Positions 43,837-57,200 of a DNA stretch of 64,000 nt are shown here, one piece after another; positions within the stretch are counted from its first letter, which is position 1; every line of letters begins with the position of its first letter. The notes under the pieces were generated by a model, which was not told the origin of the DNA, did not search any database, and was given only the letters and a program-made list of their open reading frames with translations. A program made the translations under genes and the position numbers. This DNA is from Fistularia commersonii. Its lineage: Eukaryota > Chordata > Actinopteri > Syngnathiformes > Fistulariidae. The stretch lies in NCBI GenBank assembly GCA_037954325.1, contig JBBMNZ010000030.1:1779501-1843500 (forward strand), in the 5' to 3' direction.

Positions 43837-46800
43837 TCACAGGAAGTCCTCGCTGTAGACCACCTGGTTCCTCTTGTCCCGATATGAACCTTTGGTGCTG
43901 TTCTGCACGGCTGTTTGGAGGGAGAACGACAATGTTTTAACCAAAACGTTGGGTCGGCATCTGTTCGAATGATGTTATTCTGATGTTATTTACCTAGTGA
44001 TGCCCAGACTGATTTGCCGGTGGCGGCGTCCAGCATGGGCTGCTTCCTGGCGATGCTGACTTTCACATGAACATCTCCCACCGTGCTTCCGTTCAACTGG
44101 AGGAAAAAACAAAACCCCATGTCAGGTTTGGTTCAGTCCCCGCCCACCTCTACAGAGATTTAAAGGTAAAAATAACACTTATTTGGATAAGAATATGCAC
44201 TTTGGGGGACTTTTTAAGGCCAAGCCACTGGTCGAGAAACAAAAAGGACTTTCAGGGACGACGACAACCGTATGAATGATGGGTTTCTCAGACAGCCTGC
44301 AGACGTTCAAAATGGAAAAACATTTGAATGAAACAAGACCAAAAAAAAAAAAAAAAAAAGGGTCAGCAATGAAGACAAACCAGTCCTGTTGGTTTAACAG
44401 TTAACCGAACGGCAGCAAGTCTTAACTCGGGGGAGAGAAAACCTGAGAACGTGGACCGGTTGGGTGGGTGTGAGGGGGGAATAAGCTAAAATGTCAACGC
44501 AAGAACTTGCTAGAATAACCTGATTTGCTACAGAGGGACTGAAAGATTCTGAGATTCCACGCTGACGGGAAGAGATGACGTTCTCCAGAATTTCAGGTCT
44601 GCAGAGCCTCGACAGAAAACGGACGCTTTTCAAAGCCGCTCTCTCGTCTCGAAGACGTGACGAATCAGCATCACGATCAGGTTACTCTGGCATCGTTCTG
44701 AGAACTTTGGTGCGATCGACACCCGACTTAGCCGGCCTTTCCCACGCCCGCCCGCCCGCCCGCCCGCCCGCCACGTGCGCCAGGGTTGTTGTTTTTCAAG
44801 GAAAGTTGTCAAGGCTGTGTGTCTGATCCCAGAATTACACGGGTCACACTTTCACATGATACCCCGGTCCATGCAGGATTCACATTCTGCACAGAACGTT
44901 GTTTTGTTGTCAATATTAGGCCGAGGCAAGCTGACTTAAATTACCGTACATTATGCTAAGCTAACAAGCAGGAGCCGGGCAACGAACAGCCTGTAGAAAA
45001 GAGAAGCCGTCTCCACACCTTACTGGAGGGATTATGGAAAATAAAAATAACAGGACTCAGGAGACACTCAGACTGACCAACCTCAGCAACTGCCTGGTCC
45101 GCTGATTCCATCTTCTCGAATGTGATGAAGGCGCAACTGAAAACAAAAACAGGAAGCGCGAATCAAGACGAGCGTGACAGGATCGGGGGATTATTCTGCT
45201 CTACAAATCAAACTCCGGGTGACGGCGAAATGCGAACAACGCCACGGCAGAGGGTGTGCAAGCATGCGGCACGATGGGGCCGGTCCATACTTGCGTGGAT
45301 TATCCATGGAGAGGTCGATGATGTTGCCATGTTGAGAGAAGGCTGAGCGCAGGCTGTCTTCGACCAGTCCGGAGCCGTAGACGTACACCGTGTTCCCCTT
45401 CCTCACCCCTCGACGCTCCGGGTATGAATCCGACCCTGGGAGAAGACGGAGGAGCGGCTCGTGTGAACGCATCTGAAGGTCTTCACCTTCGAGGAGCACA
45501 GACGGCCGAAGCTCACGTCTGAACGGCCCGTCACGCTCTCTGTCCCGGTCCATGTCACGTTCCCGATCCCTCTCCCGGCTCCGGTCTCTGTCGCGTTCCC
45601 TGTCACGTTCCCTGTCTCTGCCGCGGTCCCGATCCCGGTCTCGCTCCCGGTCCCGGTCCCGCTCCCTGTCTCGCTCCCGCTCCCGGTCCCGCTCCCTGTC
45701 CAGCTCCCGGTCTCTCTCCTTCTCCCTGTCCCGGTCTCTGTCGGTCTCGCGGCTGGACGACATGCCACCGCCGTCATCCTCATCCCGGTAGCGGTCGCTT
45801 GAGCTGACGAAGCTGCGGGAGCCGGCGGGCAGGGGAGTGAGGTTCCACAGACAGATTCCTGCGACACTTTCACCGATTCATCGGGACTCTTTAACTGTTA
45901 CCTCTCATAGAGTGATTTCCTCTGGGCTCTCTTTGCAGACTGGAGGGAAAAACAAAACAAATTGATTCACTCATTGATAGGATTTACCTGGAACCAGGTC
46001 ACCTGTCGTCACACATCCAAGCTTTCGCACCGAAGAACAAATCAAGGTACTCAGTTGACCTGTTGAATTTTTTTTTTTGGACGGCGGGAGGACGACGGCC
46101 AACCCGGAGAAGAGTCTTAATCTTTTTTCCTTCGATTAATCGATGGGTTTAGAAAAACCCGTGGCAGCCATGCGGAAGCGATGAAACCAACAGAAACAAA
46201 CTGAATCTGCCTGCCGTGCTGCAAACGCAGATTCGGTCGCGGCACGGCGGCAGTGCAGTCACGTTACGTCTCGCTGTGTCCGGTTTACCTCGGGCGGCTC
46301 TTCGTCTGTGGAGACGCTCCTCTGGAACGGTAAGAAAGCAGGAACGGGGCCTTTTTCAGGATCCTGCAATGCATCAAGAGCAGAGGAGAAAAAACGGTGA
46401 GATGTAAAACGGCTGAACGATCCACAGCAGCAGCTTCCCCGTCATTCACTTGGACTGCTGAGATTCAGCCCCTTTACTTTCTTTTACCGCACAAACCCAT
46501 AACCTACGACCAACACGGACGAGAATCACAACTTAACCTTAGAAACGGAGGTTCATGGTGATCGACATCCCCACCTTCAGTTTGATCTCCAGCATTCGAG
46601 ATCGTTTGAACCCCGAGTTCTTGTTTTCCGATTTGATGGCACTGATGGCGCCCGACTTGATAAGCATCTTTGCCTGCTCTGTTGCCATCGCAGTGTCGAC
46701 GACAGGCTGGTCCGACAAGGCTGTGATGCAAGAACAGGTCGTAATCAATAAGATATGTTATTAACCAAGTCTTGCTGCCTGGGCCCGCTTCTCTATTACT

Positions 46801-47692
46801 AGAACTACGAGCGGTGTCTCACCAATTGTGACATTTGTGGGACTCTGAAGGGAAAATCCTTAAAATTGGTACCACAGTAATGAATAAAATGAAATTCCTC
46901 ACAGAGAGCATAGCGACATCCAGTGTCCAAACAGTGAATTGAGTTCCAGTGCGATTTCTCACAGCTTCATATTTGCCTCACAAAATTGGACTAAAGCACT
47001 ACAAGGTTTTGCACAAGCTTCATTTGGTTTCCCGTTGAACAATCTTGCAATCGCACTCGACACTTTTGTTTGTTGACCAGAGAACCTCGAGCAAACACTC
47101 ACCTTCTATTGTTCAATTTTTTGAATAATATGTATTGTTGGCGATATCGGAGCACAAATATATATATAAAAGAACTGGATTACAGCGGTGTTCAGGTATC
47201 TTAATGCATACGGTTGGGGAATAACAACTTATTTTCTCTCCAATGTTATATTCTAAGCTAAGGTCAGACTAGATGTGCAAACGGGTAAACAAAGCCCAAA
47301 AAATATGACAATGGACTAAACAATTTATCAACCACGGTCAAAATATAAGAGAAGATCTACGCTACTTTTTTGACTGAAGACTGAGAAAGCACAGACAAGT
47401 AACAAGTAAAGTGGGAGTAACAAGTAAATGGGAAAAAATTGAAATAAAAAGTGTTTACTTCGCTTCAGCCCACTCTGGTTCGTCTGGTTGGTTGAACTCT
47501 GCTTCTTCAGTGCAACCAGGGCTTTTTTCTGGGAAGGAGGTTTGATGACAGGTGTAAGTGTTTAGTTGCACAAAAGACAATTGTAAAAAAAAAAAAAAAA
47601 GAACAATAAATCCGCACCTTCTTCTTGAGTTTAGCGTATTTCTTCTGCAGGGCCTCCTCTTCCTCCGTCAGGGAACTTGGAAACACCACCAT
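43837..47692 (-). CDS. nelfe: NELFE (RD protein), RNA-binding subunit of NELF
   Basis: A subunit of the negative elongation factor, which holds RNA polymerase II in promoter-proximal pausing. Ten exons: 47692-47618, 47528-47459, 46720-46575, 46363-46289, 45939-45902, 45812-45487, 45435-45291, 45136-45082, 44096-43994 and 43910-43837, giving 368 aa (human 380). The N-terminus has EEEEALQKKYAKLKKK and ALVALKKQSS, then ATEQAKMLIKSGAISAIK and DPEKGPVPAF. The 326-base exon encodes an Arg-Asp/Arg-Glu repeat, then GPFRRE. The RRM spans VRKGNTVYVYGSGL, IIDLSMDNPRNCAFITFEKM and ADQAVAE. The C-terminus has ARKQPMLDAATGKSVW and VQNSTKGSYRDKRNQVVYS, and ends shorter than mammalian NELFE. It is head to head with skiv2l. 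Confidence 0.96.
44745..44772. repeat. (CCCG)n tetranucleotide tract in a nelfe intron
   Basis: About six units of cccg on the plus strand. The nelfe sense strand is therefore (GGGC)n, which could form a G-quadruplex in DNA or pre-mRNA. Confidence 0.8.
45540..45765 (-). repeat. RD/RE codon repeat inside nelfe
   Basis: Imperfect six-base units encode Arg-Asp and Arg-Glu on the minus strand. On the plus strand the same DNA reads as Arg/Ser-rich in one open frame, which is a shadow. It is the hallmark 'RD' repeat of this protein. Confidence 0.93.
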
Positions 47693-48295
47693 GGCGACAG
47701 TTTCAATGCAGACACCACCTTATTTATCGACAAAAAAACAAAATAAGGTTTCAGAGAGAAGAGAAGTAGCTAGCATCCTAAACGATAGAAGGAGCACGGG
47801 GGAGCTAGCTAGCAGAGGAAAAACAGAATATAATACATTCAAACCATTTCATGTGAAAATAATGATTATTGATTCATTACAAATCCTTATCGGTACGTTG
47901 TTTAGAGGAAAATGCAAAAAAGCACATTAATTTGATAGGATTAAATTCACTTCCTTACCAGTTTCAGGCGGTGGGTCAACAAAAACACTGTCGCGTAAAT
48001 ATGACGTACTTCCGCTCAGGTTTTTTTTTTTCTTTTCTTTTCTTTTAACTTTTACTGCAATGGTGATCGACAAAAACAAATCGCTTGAATCAAACGTCAC
48101 ATAATAAAACACAGTCCTATACTAAATTATTACATATTTATTTAAATTGACTTTATAACCGGTGAGTCGCATTAGTCCCGTTCAGCTTTAGCTTTAGCTT
48201 CCTGGCCACTTCCGCTTGTCAACTTTAACAATTTCCCAGGCGACCGTTTTGGCGACTGGACACACACACAACTTTCAGCTTCCGAGTGGGGGGAC
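47693..48295. promoter_or_regulatory. Bidirectional nelfe/skiv2l promoter
   Basis: About 600 bases separate the two start codons. Two ACTTCCGC ETS-type sites (near 48007 and 48207) are visible. There is no TATA box at a clear position. The head-to-head order of RD and SKI2W is also the mammalian arrangement. Usage as one shared promoter is inferred. Confidence 0.65.
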
Positions 48296-51200
48296 ATGGA
48301 GAGAATAAGTAAGTTGTGCATTTTCCACAAAAAAAATATATGCGTATATAAATCCGATCAGATCTTCGGATTCACGGAAGATTTAAACCGCGGTGATCGT
48401 GCCTGTCATGCCTCTTATTCGATGATGATGATGTGGCTGAAAGTGCAGTCAGATTTTGTCATTTCATTCAGTAGCTTCTCAGCAATCTTCCTCTGCAGCG
48501 CTTTTCAATGTGCTAATCCAGTAATAACATTCGTGCGTCTCGACTACCCCCACAGATTTCCCTAAACATGTGGCACTGGCGTTCATGTGCTTTTATTTCT
48601 GCAAGTTTATTTCTGTTTTCTCTGCAGACTTACCTCCTGCAGGGCCCATGGACCTTCCCATGTCCCTGCTGGAGATGGGATGCTCTGGGAGGTTTGAGCT
48701 CATCACACACCCCATGCCCGGTCAGCCTCTCCCTCCACAGAGCACGGTCAGTGTGGTCCTTGTGCACGAAACCTACCATTTACTCAAACAGTTACGTCGG
48801 GTAGATGTTACAATGTGCAGAAATCTTTTTTTCATACCATCACAGAGGGACACGACTATTTATTTTCACTTTCTTTTTCAAGAAACAGCATTTTTGAAGT
48901 GACTTGCAATGTTGAGTCATGCACAAAACCAACCCGGACTTGTCGATCACAGGATCGCACCATCTATTATTCATACAAATGATAATAAAGGTCATCATCT
49001 GCAGGCAGCTCACCAGTGACTCAAAACTTGATTTACATCTATTGACACGGCAACCATCAGATGACCGGGAAGCACGTCTGATCTTCTCTGTCCTCCTCCC
49101 AGCTTCCCCACGGCCTGCCTCCCACCAGCTTGGGCCTGGAGGCCGAGGTGAAGAAGCAGTTCTTGCAGGATCCCGCCTGGCTGCCCATACACGACATCGA
49201 CTTTGCCTTCCAGAAGTTTACCAAGTTGGTATTCGGGTTTAAAAACGGAGATTTTGGACTTTGGGCCTCAGACTTTTGCCCCTTCAGAGGCTACTTATGT
49301 GTGCCACGTAGTAAAAGCACATTATTTTATAGTCATCCAACCCTTGAACCTCAGCTTTAGTTGTTCACGTGGATGTCCATCCAGGATTATTTTGAATTAA
49401 AGTCGTTTTATCATGCATAACCGCCGCGCCCGTCTGTCCACCAGGGTGACCAAGAGGAACATCGACGTGGACTCGCTGCTGAGCTGCACGCCGTCTCCGC
49501 TCCACACCGGACTCTCCGTGGTCCGAGACCCGACCACAGGGATGCTGCTGGACTTCACTGAGGTCTCACATCCACCTCCCCTGCACCCGGCGCCACGTTC
49601 CGCGTCGTTAGATCTGCCTTTTACTGCCCTCAGGTGTTGATGGAGGACACGAGCCTTTCCGCCAAGAACTCCCTGTCGTTGCAAAGGCAGCCCGGCCCGC
49701 CTTCAGAGAGCCTCCGAGGGAGCAACACCAACTACCCCTTCCTGCCCGGTCAGGCTCCGTGAAAGCCATCTCTCATCAGATGTTGGTAGCTTTTTGGCTC
49801 GGCGCTCACCATCGGCGTGGTGAACCTGTGCTCGTCTGCAGGGGGCATGGAGGAGCTGACCCTGGAGCAAATCAAGAGGAAAACGGAGCTGGAGGTGGAC
49901 GTGGACTTCGAGAACGGTGATCCCCACGAGACGTCGAGACGGCTCGTCTCACGCGCTCTGACGCGTGTCGCATTTTTCCACAGACTTACTCCGAGTGCCT
50001 CCTGGTCTGAAAGCGGGGATGGATTTCAGCGGCGGAGGTTTGTCTGGACCGAGGCTGAAGCGGGTTTCATAAATTCCGTGCTGCTTTTTTCTTCCTCTCA
50101 TTTCTTTCCTCGTATTCAAGATGCGAGAATAGCCAAGGGGGAGGTCAACCTCATGTCCTTGCTGTCCACGTACGACGCCGACGACCTAAAGGCCGAGGCA
50201 GAGGAACGGGCCGAAAGCCAGGGGAGGGACCAGGCGCCCAGGTTGCCCAGAACCAACAGCCTGGAGGAGCTGGGCATCAAGGCACCGCTTTTTCCCTTCT
50301 GAAAAGTTCAATATTCAAAGAAAAAAAACGGTCAAATAGCTGAAGTCCTATGAGAGAGAAAGAGAAAATGGGCCCTGTGTTGAAGCCGGTTCCTTCTCCG
50401 TCCGTCCGTCCGCAGGACGCCGCGCCGTCCTCCTCGCCGTCCGCCTCGGAGAGCAAGGAGGGGAAACCGAAGCCGAGCCAGAACCCGGAGGAGACTAAGA
50501 AATGGGCCATCCCTGTGGACATCACCTCCCCCTGCGACGACTTCCACAAACGCATTCCAAACCCGGCCTTCAAGGTAGAAAACCCGTGTGTGTGTGTGTG
50601 TGTGTGTGTTGACGCTCAGCCCGTGTTCTCGCTCCAGTGGCCGTTCGAGCTGGACGTCTTCCAGAAGCAGGCGGTTCTGCGGCTGGAGGCCCACGACTCG
50701 GTGTTCGTGGCGGCTCACACGTCCGCCGGGAAAACGGTGGTGGCCGAGTACGCCATCGCGCTGTCGCAGAAGCACATGACGAGGTGCGTGCACGCGCCCG
50801 CAAAAAAAAAAAAAAAAAAAAAAGCCTAAAAACCCCCCCCCCCACTGCGCTTCGGATTCTGCAGAACCATCTACACGTCTCCGATCAAGGCGTTGTCCAA
50901 TCAGAAGTTCAGGGACTTCAAGAGCACGTTCGGCGACGTGGGGCTCCTGACCGGAGACGTGCAGCTCAGCCCCGAGTCGTCCTGTCTCATCATGACCACT
51001 GAGATCCTCAGGTAGGTAACCAGGTTCTCAAGTCCGCCTCCTTCCTGCAGATGGGACGTCTCACTGTCGCTCCTCCAGGTCCATGCTGTACAACGGCTCG
51101 GAGGTCATCCGAGACCTGGAGTGGGTGATCTTCGACGAGGTTCACTATATCAACGACGCGGAGGTGGGCAGGGTGCTTCTTCCGGATGCTTCTATCTTCT

Positions 51201-54200
51201 TCCCACGACTGAGTTAACCCTGTCCTCCTTCTTCCAGAGGGGGGTCGTATGGGAGGAGGTGCTGATCATGCTCCCGGACCACGTGAGCATCATCCTCCTC
51301 AGCGCCACCGTGCCCAACGCCGTGGAGTTCAGCGAGTGGATCGGGTAGGTGGTTTCTCCCGTCGTCCCCCCCCCGACGCCGACGCCGACCCTCCGCTCCT
51401 TCTGCATCTGCAGCCGCATCAAGAAGAGGCACATCTACGTGATCAGCACTTTGAAGAGGCCGGTGCCGCTGGAGCACCACCTGTACACCGGGAACAGCAC
51501 CAAGACGCAGAAGGAGATGTTCATGCTGGTGGACGCCGGCGGGAACTTCCTCACCAAAGGGTAGGGCTTGAGTCCGGAGACGCGTTCGAGTAAAAGGACG
51601 CTGTTTTTTTATTTTATTTTATTTTTTTAGCTACTACGCGGCGGTGGACGCCAAGAAGGAGCGCACTAGCAAACACGCTCAGTCCTTTGGAGCCAGAAGC
51701 ACCTCGCAGAACACCTCAGCCAGTCAGGTAAGATAAGATAAGATAATCCCAAAGGGAATTGTTGTGCCAGAGTTACAGAAAATATAACAGTAATAAATAA
51801 TAAAAAGAAAAAGGCAGAATTAGAAATAAAAATAAACTATAAAGTGTCTCAGTGAAACTATAAAGTGTCTTAGTAACAAGTGAGGTAAGGAGTGCACAAT
51901 AGTATGATAGAAGGAAAAATTGTAGTGTAGCTGTTATGAAATGAGATGAGATGAGAACAACTTTATTAATCCCGAAGGAAATTGTTGTGCCAGAGTTTCA
52001 AGTAAAAACATAACAGTAATAGATAATATAATGAAAAAAAAAATATTGCACAGTTCTGAATATTCCACAGAAATGCACAGGTATTTGCTTCTCGGCGAAC
52101 GCGTGCATTTCCACGGCCGCCGAAAAAATCCAGACGTTCTCCTCCTTCCTCGGCTTCCAGGACCGAGCGGTGTGGCTGGCCATCCTGAACTTCCTGTCCC
52201 AGCGGCAGCAAACCCCCGTGGTGGCCTTCACCTTCTCCCGCAGCCGCTGCGACGAGAACGCCCGCTCGCTGGAGTCCATGGATCTGACCAGCTCCATCGA
52301 GAAGGCCGAGATCCACTCCTTCTTCCACAAGAGCCTGAGTCGTCTCCGCGGCGGCGACCGGCAGCTGCCACAGGTAGAGAGGCCGGGTCGGACACCTGCG
52401 CTTTGCTTTTCGTCCGTGATAAAACGTATGTTTGAAATGTGAAGATCCTGCTGATGAGGGACCTGCTGAAGAGGGGCATCGCCGTCCACCACAGCGGGAT
52501 CCTGCCCATCCTGAAGGAGGTGATCGAGATGCTCTTCTCCCGCGGCCTGGTGAAGGTGAGGCCCCCCTGACGTTTGACGCCGAACCCGCACCGTAGTTTC
52601 CGGACTATTGAGCGCGCCTGAATATAAGCCGCACCGGCTCAAAATGACTTTTCCAACTATAAGTCGCACCGGCCAAAAAATGCATAACGAAGAAGAAAAA
52701 GCATATATAAGTTGTACAAGACCAGGGGTTGGCAACCGAGTGTCTTGGGAAAATAGATTATAAATATTTAATTGAAGTGTATTTCATTTGTGTTAATTCC
52801 TTTTTTTTTTTTAACTTTTAGTTCTAAGTTGGAAGATTATTGTGATCTTGAAATATTAAATAAAATTATATTTATTATTTTTCGACGCTCAAAATAACGT
52901 CACATAAACCAGGTAAAAGAAATATTTATGAAGATATTTTGCAAATATTTATTTTTTATTGTTTACTGACACAGTGATTTTTTTTTCCCGATTTATTTTT
53001 AAAATTCAGGTCAAGGCTCCGCTAAACGCTCTGAAAGCCCAAAGCTCAAAATGAGTTCATTACATAAATAAAATTTAATTTTCTCCGTTAAACTTTGTGA
53101 ATTTCAGAAGAAACACACTTATTTATACAAAGTGTAAAGGTAATAAAAAGCAATAAATACAGTGGTGCCTTTATTTTAGACGTCAAAAAGTAATTGCGGC
53201 TCCCGGTGTTTTCTTTTCCGAGGAAACCGGGTCCAAATGTCTCTTTGGGTGTTAAAGGTCGCCGACCCCTGGTTTAGACAATTATAAGCGTTAAATATCT
53301 CCCGCTCCACTTAATCTTTTCTGTCTCAGCGCTCGCTCTCATCCCAAAATACGTTCACAGCGGGTTGGAAATCACTCTGAATATTCCTCGAAACAGCACC
53401 GCAGGGTTGTTGCAGTAGAAATAATAATGATACTATTACTCCTGAGTACTCAGGGTACAGAAGTAATAGGAGAAGCAGATACTGGCAGATAAGCTTAGGT
53501 TGTCAGTGTGAAAATAACAAATGTGAAATGATCTTATATTTTCATATGTAACTCCCACGATGAAATAAAGTGCGCCTTATAGTCCAAAAAATGAGGTAAA
53601 TAAATATATGTGTACTAGTCTCTCAGCTGCAGGTGCCATCAGATATTTAATTTACACTGTTTTTTTCTTCTTTTTTTTTCACTTTTGATTAAATACATAC
53701 CGATAACATCCACAAATATGGAAATGCTTTTTTTCCACGGAACACGGCTGATTAAACAGATAAATAATAAAAAACACAAGGAAAAGTCCGTCCGTCCATC
53801 CATCCGTCCGTTTTCAATCCCCGCTTTGTCCTTCTCCAGCTGATCGCTATCTTTATCATCTGCTTTTTTTAATTCCACCTTTAAAAGCCTTTGTCGCCTT
53901 TTTGCAGTCATTTTTCGATGAACTGATTCCGAGGTTTTCTTTCAACAGCCGAGTCGATCGCCTTAAACTTAAAAAGCCGCGTCAGATGCGTTTCTTCGTG
54001 ATCCGTGTGTGCGAATGAAGCGCAATTTCATCGGTCCAACGTGGCGAGGGTAAATGTTAGACCCGTCAGACCCCAAAAAAAATCCATAAATCAGCCGCAC
54101 CGTTGCTTAAGTCGCGGCTTATAGTCCGGAAAACACGGTAAACGTACAGAATGAACCCTCGCCGTCCTCCCGTCAGGTGCTGTTCGCCACCGAGACCTTC

Positions 54201-57200
54201 GCCATGGGCGTGAACATGCCCGCCAGGACGGTGGTGTTCGACAGCATCAGGAAACACGACGGCACCGGCTTCCGGAACCTGCTTCCCGGTAATCCGCTTC
54301 CCGTCCCGCCCTTCCTCTTCCCCGCCTCCCGCCGCCGCCGTCGCTGACCGAGCCTCCACCTGCAGGCGAGTACATCCAGATGGCGGGCCGCGCCGGCCGG
54401 AGAGGCTTGGACGCCACCGGCACCGTCATCATCCTCTGCAAGGCCGGCGTGCACGACATGTCGGAGCTGCACGTCATGATGCTGGTGAGGAAACACCTGC
54501 ACACACACACACACTGCCCGTATCGTTTTATTGATTTATTTTTATTTATAACGTATAAACAAACATTGCTAAATCTAATGGTACATCAATAACTCACTAT
54601 AATCTGTGCTACCTCACATTGCCACTTTGCTTATTATTTATTCCTGTTCATTGGTAAATATGTTGTTAAAATTTTTTTTTTTTTTTTTTGGATTATACTT
54701 TATTAACTTCTGATTTTATTAATTTGAATGCATGTATTTTTCGCGTATGTGTTGCTGCTGCTGCAAAACAATTTCCCAAGCATGGGATCATTAAACTACA
54801 TTTAATCTCATGACATTTAACTGGCATGAGGAAACATAAAGATTTTTATTATTTTGGATATAATCAAATAATTGTAAGAGTAACAGGAGTAGAGCTGTGT
54901 GGAAAACAATTTATAATTTTAAAATCAAACCCCTCCTCTAAAGAAAACAAAATAAAGAAAAGGCAAGGGGAATATATTTACCAAGACACTTATAGTTTTA
55001 TCACTGTTTACTAAGACACTTTATAGTTTCACTGAGACACTTTATAGTTTATTTTTATTTCTAATTCTGCCTTTTCTTTTATTATTTATTACTGTTATAT
55101 TTTCTGTAACTCTGGCACAGCAATTTCCTTCGGGATTAATAAAGTTGTTCTTATTCTTATTCTTATTCTTATATATTGTCAAACTCATTTTCACCGAGGG
55201 CCACGCATAACAGTAACTGTATAAATTAAAAAAAACATTCGGTAAAATAAATGTAATGAATCAATGTTAAATAACTCTGAATTTATTACTCATTAACGTA
55301 TGTATTTGCATAGATTCTGTGCAAATGCAGAAGTAACATTTTGGCTTTTAATACAGTTTGTTGTTTTTCTGGAAGGCTAACTTTAGCATACTTAGCTCCG
55401 TGTTTGATGTCAACAAGCCGTCTCTTTGACAACCAACACAAACCGCTTTTCTTCTCGAAGCACAAACATCTATTGTCCTTCCCGTCATTCTTGAAACAGC
55501 CTTCCATCCGCATCAACTTTGCTCTTCCTGGATATTTAGGGATCATTTTGTATTTCTCAGTTCCGCTTGTCGAAAACCGCATTGATGTGGATTCACTGCG
55601 ATCCAATGGCGGGTCACATGATCCGCATGAATTGTTGGAAATTGTGATGTCTCTCTTTATCTCTCTATTCATACACTTATTTCATGAGTTTATTTTTCTC
55701 ATTTTGGACATAACTGTTACCCTGCCTATGGGGATCAATAAAGTTTATCTTATTTTAAATGTATTTTATGGCCAATGCATGAGTTCGACTTGTTTGTTTT
55801 GACACAGTAAGTTCTTGCAGGCCACATATATTGATGTTTGAGTTTGACACGGAGGGAATATCGTTCATTAAACTGTATTTTTCGGGGGGGTTCGGGTTTT
55901 TTCCATTCATTTTTTTTTGATATAATTCAAAGAAGGCAAAATGAAGGGGGTATTTTTTTGCATTCTGTTTTTTGGCAGGGCAAACCCACCGTCCTGCAGT
56001 CCCAGTTCAGACTCACCTACACCATGATCCTCAACCTGCTGCGGGTGGAGGCTCTCCGAGTGACCGACATGATGAGGAGGAGCTTCTCCGAGAGCCACAG
56101 GGACACCCAGGTGAGGAAACGGGGACGCCCCATCACCCTCGTACCCCCTCCGCCCTTCTGACCCCCGATCCGGACCCTCCCCCCCCCCCCCCCCCAGGCC
56201 CAGGAGAAGAAGATAGTCCAGCTGAAGAAGACCCTCTCCACGCTGCCCGCTCTGGACACCCAGGGCCAGCTGTCCGACCTGCTGCCGTACTACCACACGG
56301 TGACGGAGCTGCGAGCCACCACCGAGTCCATCCAGGTGAGCGTCCGGCTCGGCGTCGGGCGGCCCGACTCCGCCATCGCCTCCCCCCGTCGGGTTAACCG
56401 CCCTTCTCCACGCCGTCTCTCCGGCCGCAGCGCGCCATTCTGGAGTCGGTGAGCGGGATGAAGGCTCTGTCCACAGGCCGGGTGGTGGTGGTCAACAACC
56501 TGCAGCACCTCAACGCCTTGGCGGTCATCCTGCAGGTGTGTGTGTGTGTGTGTTTAACTAGTTTCTAATGTGGGGTTGTCAAACGTACGGCCCGCGGGCC
56601 AGTAAAGGCCCGCCGCGGGGTCCAATCCAGCCCGACAAAATACATTAAAATCATGATTCCTTTACTTTTTAAACTTTTCTATTACTTATCTATTATTGTT
56701 ATGTTTTGCTTGAAACTCCGGCACAACAGTTTCCTTCGGGATAAATAAAGTTGTTCTCATCTTATCTCATCTTAAAATAAAAATGCAGTCCCTATATTGT
56801 CTGCTAGTGGTGCAGCGTTTTAGCCAACATGTTACAACACTATGTGACTCACAGCTTACAGCAGATGGCAGCAATGTGGCTTCCAGGTCTGTAAATAGCT
56901 TTTTTTATTTACTTTTAGAAATTTACCCGCTCTTCCGTGGGATCAGACACCCTCATCGGCGAGATGTCGTCGTCAAAAAAGAGAATAGTGGACACGGAAT
57001 GTTGGGTTTTCCTAGTAAAATATAAACAACAAAATGCACGGAGAACTGAGAAGACAGAAGTGAGGCATAGTGTTGCTGATATTGGACTTACTTTTCTCCA
57101 TGAATCTCAGGCTGTTGGTCATGTATTTTTTCAAGGAACAATTTATTACATAGATTTTTATCATTTAGCTGGAAACATTCGGACTTATTTTTACTTACTT

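Noticed and set aside
45552..45791. Plus-strand Arg/Ser-rich (SR-like) open frame
   Set aside because: It is the complement of the nelfe RD repeat. nelfe is supported by ten in-phase exons.
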